Shown: in pieces, positions 5,437-6,428 of the stretch
Position numbering within the stretch: position 1 is the stretch's first letter
How the letters are laid out: each line of letters opens with the position of its first letter
Assembly (NCBI GenBank): GCA_964646035.1
Contig: CAZYDJ010000139.1
Location: 1-6,428, forward strand
Length of the DNA stretch: 6,428 nucleotides
Direction of reading: 5' to 3'
From: CAYLMM01 sp964646035
GTDB lineage: Bacteria; Krumholzibacteriota; Krumholzibacteriia; LZORAL124-64-63
Position numbers and translations under genes: made by a program
The notes under the pieces: model-generated
Databases searched by the model: none
The model's input: only the letters and a program-made list of their open reading frames with translations
What the model was told of the DNA's origin: nothing

Positions 5437-6428
5437 CTACTTCGCCGCTTCCTCGAAGAGGTAGGCGGTGGTGCGGATGCCGTTGACGAAGTTCACCACA
5501 TGGAACTTCTCGTTCGGGGAGTGGATGTTGTCGTTGGGCAGCCCGTAGCCCAGCAGCAGCACCGGCGATTTCAGGCATTCCTGGAACGTGCCCACGATTG
5601 GTATCGAACCGCCCTCGCGGATGAACACCGGCTTCTTGCCGAAGCCGCGCTCCATGGCCCGCATGCCGGCCTGCATCATCTCCGAGTCCCGCGGCACCAT
5701 CACCGACTTGGCTCCGTGCAGCTCCTTCACCTCGACTTTCACGCCCTCGGGCGCGATGGCCTCGACGTATTCCTTGAACAGCCCCGCGATCTTCTGCGGA
5801 TCCTGATTCGGCACCAGCCGCATGCTGACCTTCGCCCCGCCCTTGGCCGGGATGATCGTCTTGGCGCCCTCGCCGGCGTAGCCGCTCCACAGGCCGTTGA
5901 CGTCGCAGGTCGGGCGGCCCCACATCCGCTCCAGGGTGGTGTAGCCGGCTTCGCCGAAGGGCCCCGGAGCGCCGGTGTCGCGCTTGAGCACCTCGTCGGA
6001 ATACTGCAGCGATGCGAAGGCCTCGCGCTCGGCGTCGTCCAGCTCGAGCACGTCGTCGTAGAATCCGGGGATCAGCACCTTGCCGTTCTCGTCCTTCAGC
6101 CAGGCCACCAGTTCGCAGATGACGTTGCCGGGATTCTGGACGGTGCCGCCGAAGCTGCCCGAATGCAGATCCATGCCCGGTCCGTCGACATGGATTTCCA
6201 TGAACGCCATCCCCTTGAGGCTGTAGCAGATGGCGGGCGTCGTCTCGTCGTACATGCTGGTGTCGCTGATCACGACAGCGTCGCAGGCCAGCTTCTGCGG
6301 ATTCTGCTCGGTGAATTCGTAGACGCTGGGGCCGCCGCACTCCTCCTCGCCCTCGACGATGAATTTCAGGTTGACCGGCAGGTCGATGCCCAGCTTCACA
6401 TATGCCTCGAGCGCCTTGACGTGGGTGT
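5437..6428 (-). CDS. M20-family metallodipeptidase (5' part beyond window)
   Basis: The frame is open to the right edge, so the visible 329 residues are the C-terminal part; the in-frame GTG at 6399 is internal, since THVKALEAY upstream of it matches the family. Family members are around 450-480 residues, so roughly 130 are missing, including the first metal-binding HxD and the bridging Asp. Still visible (numbered from the window edge) are EGEEE (25-29) with the general-base and metal-ligand glutamates, ISD (D55) as metal ligand, DLHSGSFGG (86-94) with the conserved His of the lid domain, MRLVPNQ, REGGSIPIV, and IHSPNEKF with the last metal-ligand His (about 302). These enzymes are di-zinc or manganese exopeptidases, often cytoplasmic dipeptidases of the CNDP/PepV-like group. 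Substrate cannot be told from sequence alone. The gene ends with TAG and is followed by a GC hairpin and tRNA-Glu. Confidence 0.93.
   Translation of the reverse strand, partial: THVKALEAYVKLGIDLPVNLKFIVEGEEECGGPSVYEFTEQNPQKLACDAVVISDTSMYDETTPAICYSLKGMAFMEIHVDGPGMDLHSGSFGGTVQNPGNVICELVAWLKDENGKVLIPGFYDDVLELDDAEREAFASLQYSDEVLKRDTGAPGPFGEAGYTTLERMWGRPTCDVNGLWSGYAGEGAKTIIPAKGGAKVSMRLVPNQDPQKIAGLFKEYVEAIAPEGVKVEVKELHGAKSVMVPRDSEMMQAGMRAMERGFGKKPVFIREGGSIPIVGTFQECLKSPVLLLGYGLPNDNIHSPNEKFHVVNFVNGIRTTAYLFEEAAK

Noticed and set aside
5363..6340. 325-codon minus-strand frame overlapping the M20 peptidase gene
   Set aside because: The M20 frame shows the full set of conserved family motifs. This one is Arg/Gly-rich shifted-frame sequence running through the GC hairpin and tRNA promoter.

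Overview
The window is visibly GC-rich bacterial DNA. It holds two exported proteins that end in the NPFNP...-type FlgD-like Ig/sorting domain, a third exported protein cut by the left edge, one tRNA and a truncated metallopeptidase. Secreted proteins carrying this C-terminal domain together with uncharacterised beta-rich modules are typical of uncultured FCB-group and neighbouring lineages such as Eisenbacteria, Krumholzibacteriota, Latescibacterota and Fermentibacterota. That placement is inferred from protein style; there is no phylogenetic marker apart from a conserved tRNA-Glu.

Layout, left to right. Positions 1-688 (minus) hold the N-terminal 229 residues of a secreted protein; its 3' end lies outside the window. 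Positions 689-1272 are a divergent intergenic region with a strong sigma70-type promoter for the minus gene, a weaker candidate for the plus gene, a 13-nt direct repeat and a roughly 410-nt leader. Positions 1273-2418 (plus) encode a 381-residue secreted protein with a C-terminal FlgD-like domain. It converges on the gene at 2492-4765 (minus), which encodes a 757-residue secreted protein with four tandem copies of an approximately 155-residue module and the same type of C-terminal domain. A 12-bp perfect GC hairpin lies between the two stop codons. Positions 4766-5204 hold the leader and promoter of the four-module gene and no convincing gene. Positions 5205-5366 hold tRNA-Glu(UUC) on the minus strand with its own promoter and intrinsic terminator. 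Positions 5437-6428 (minus) hold the C-terminal 329 residues of an M20-family dipeptidase.

The most notable content is the module I call GWGPIEP, after its best conserved motif. It occurs once in the left-edge gene and four times in tandem in the 757-residue protein, and I do not recognise it as a named family. These two module genes lie on the same strand on either side of an unrelated secreted-protein gene, and each has a good promoter far upstream (about 410 and 280 nt). The shared export signals and C-terminal domains suggest a surface-displayed or released extracellular system. Its ligand and function cannot be read from the sequence. The M20 peptidase and tRNA look like ordinary housekeeping neighbours.
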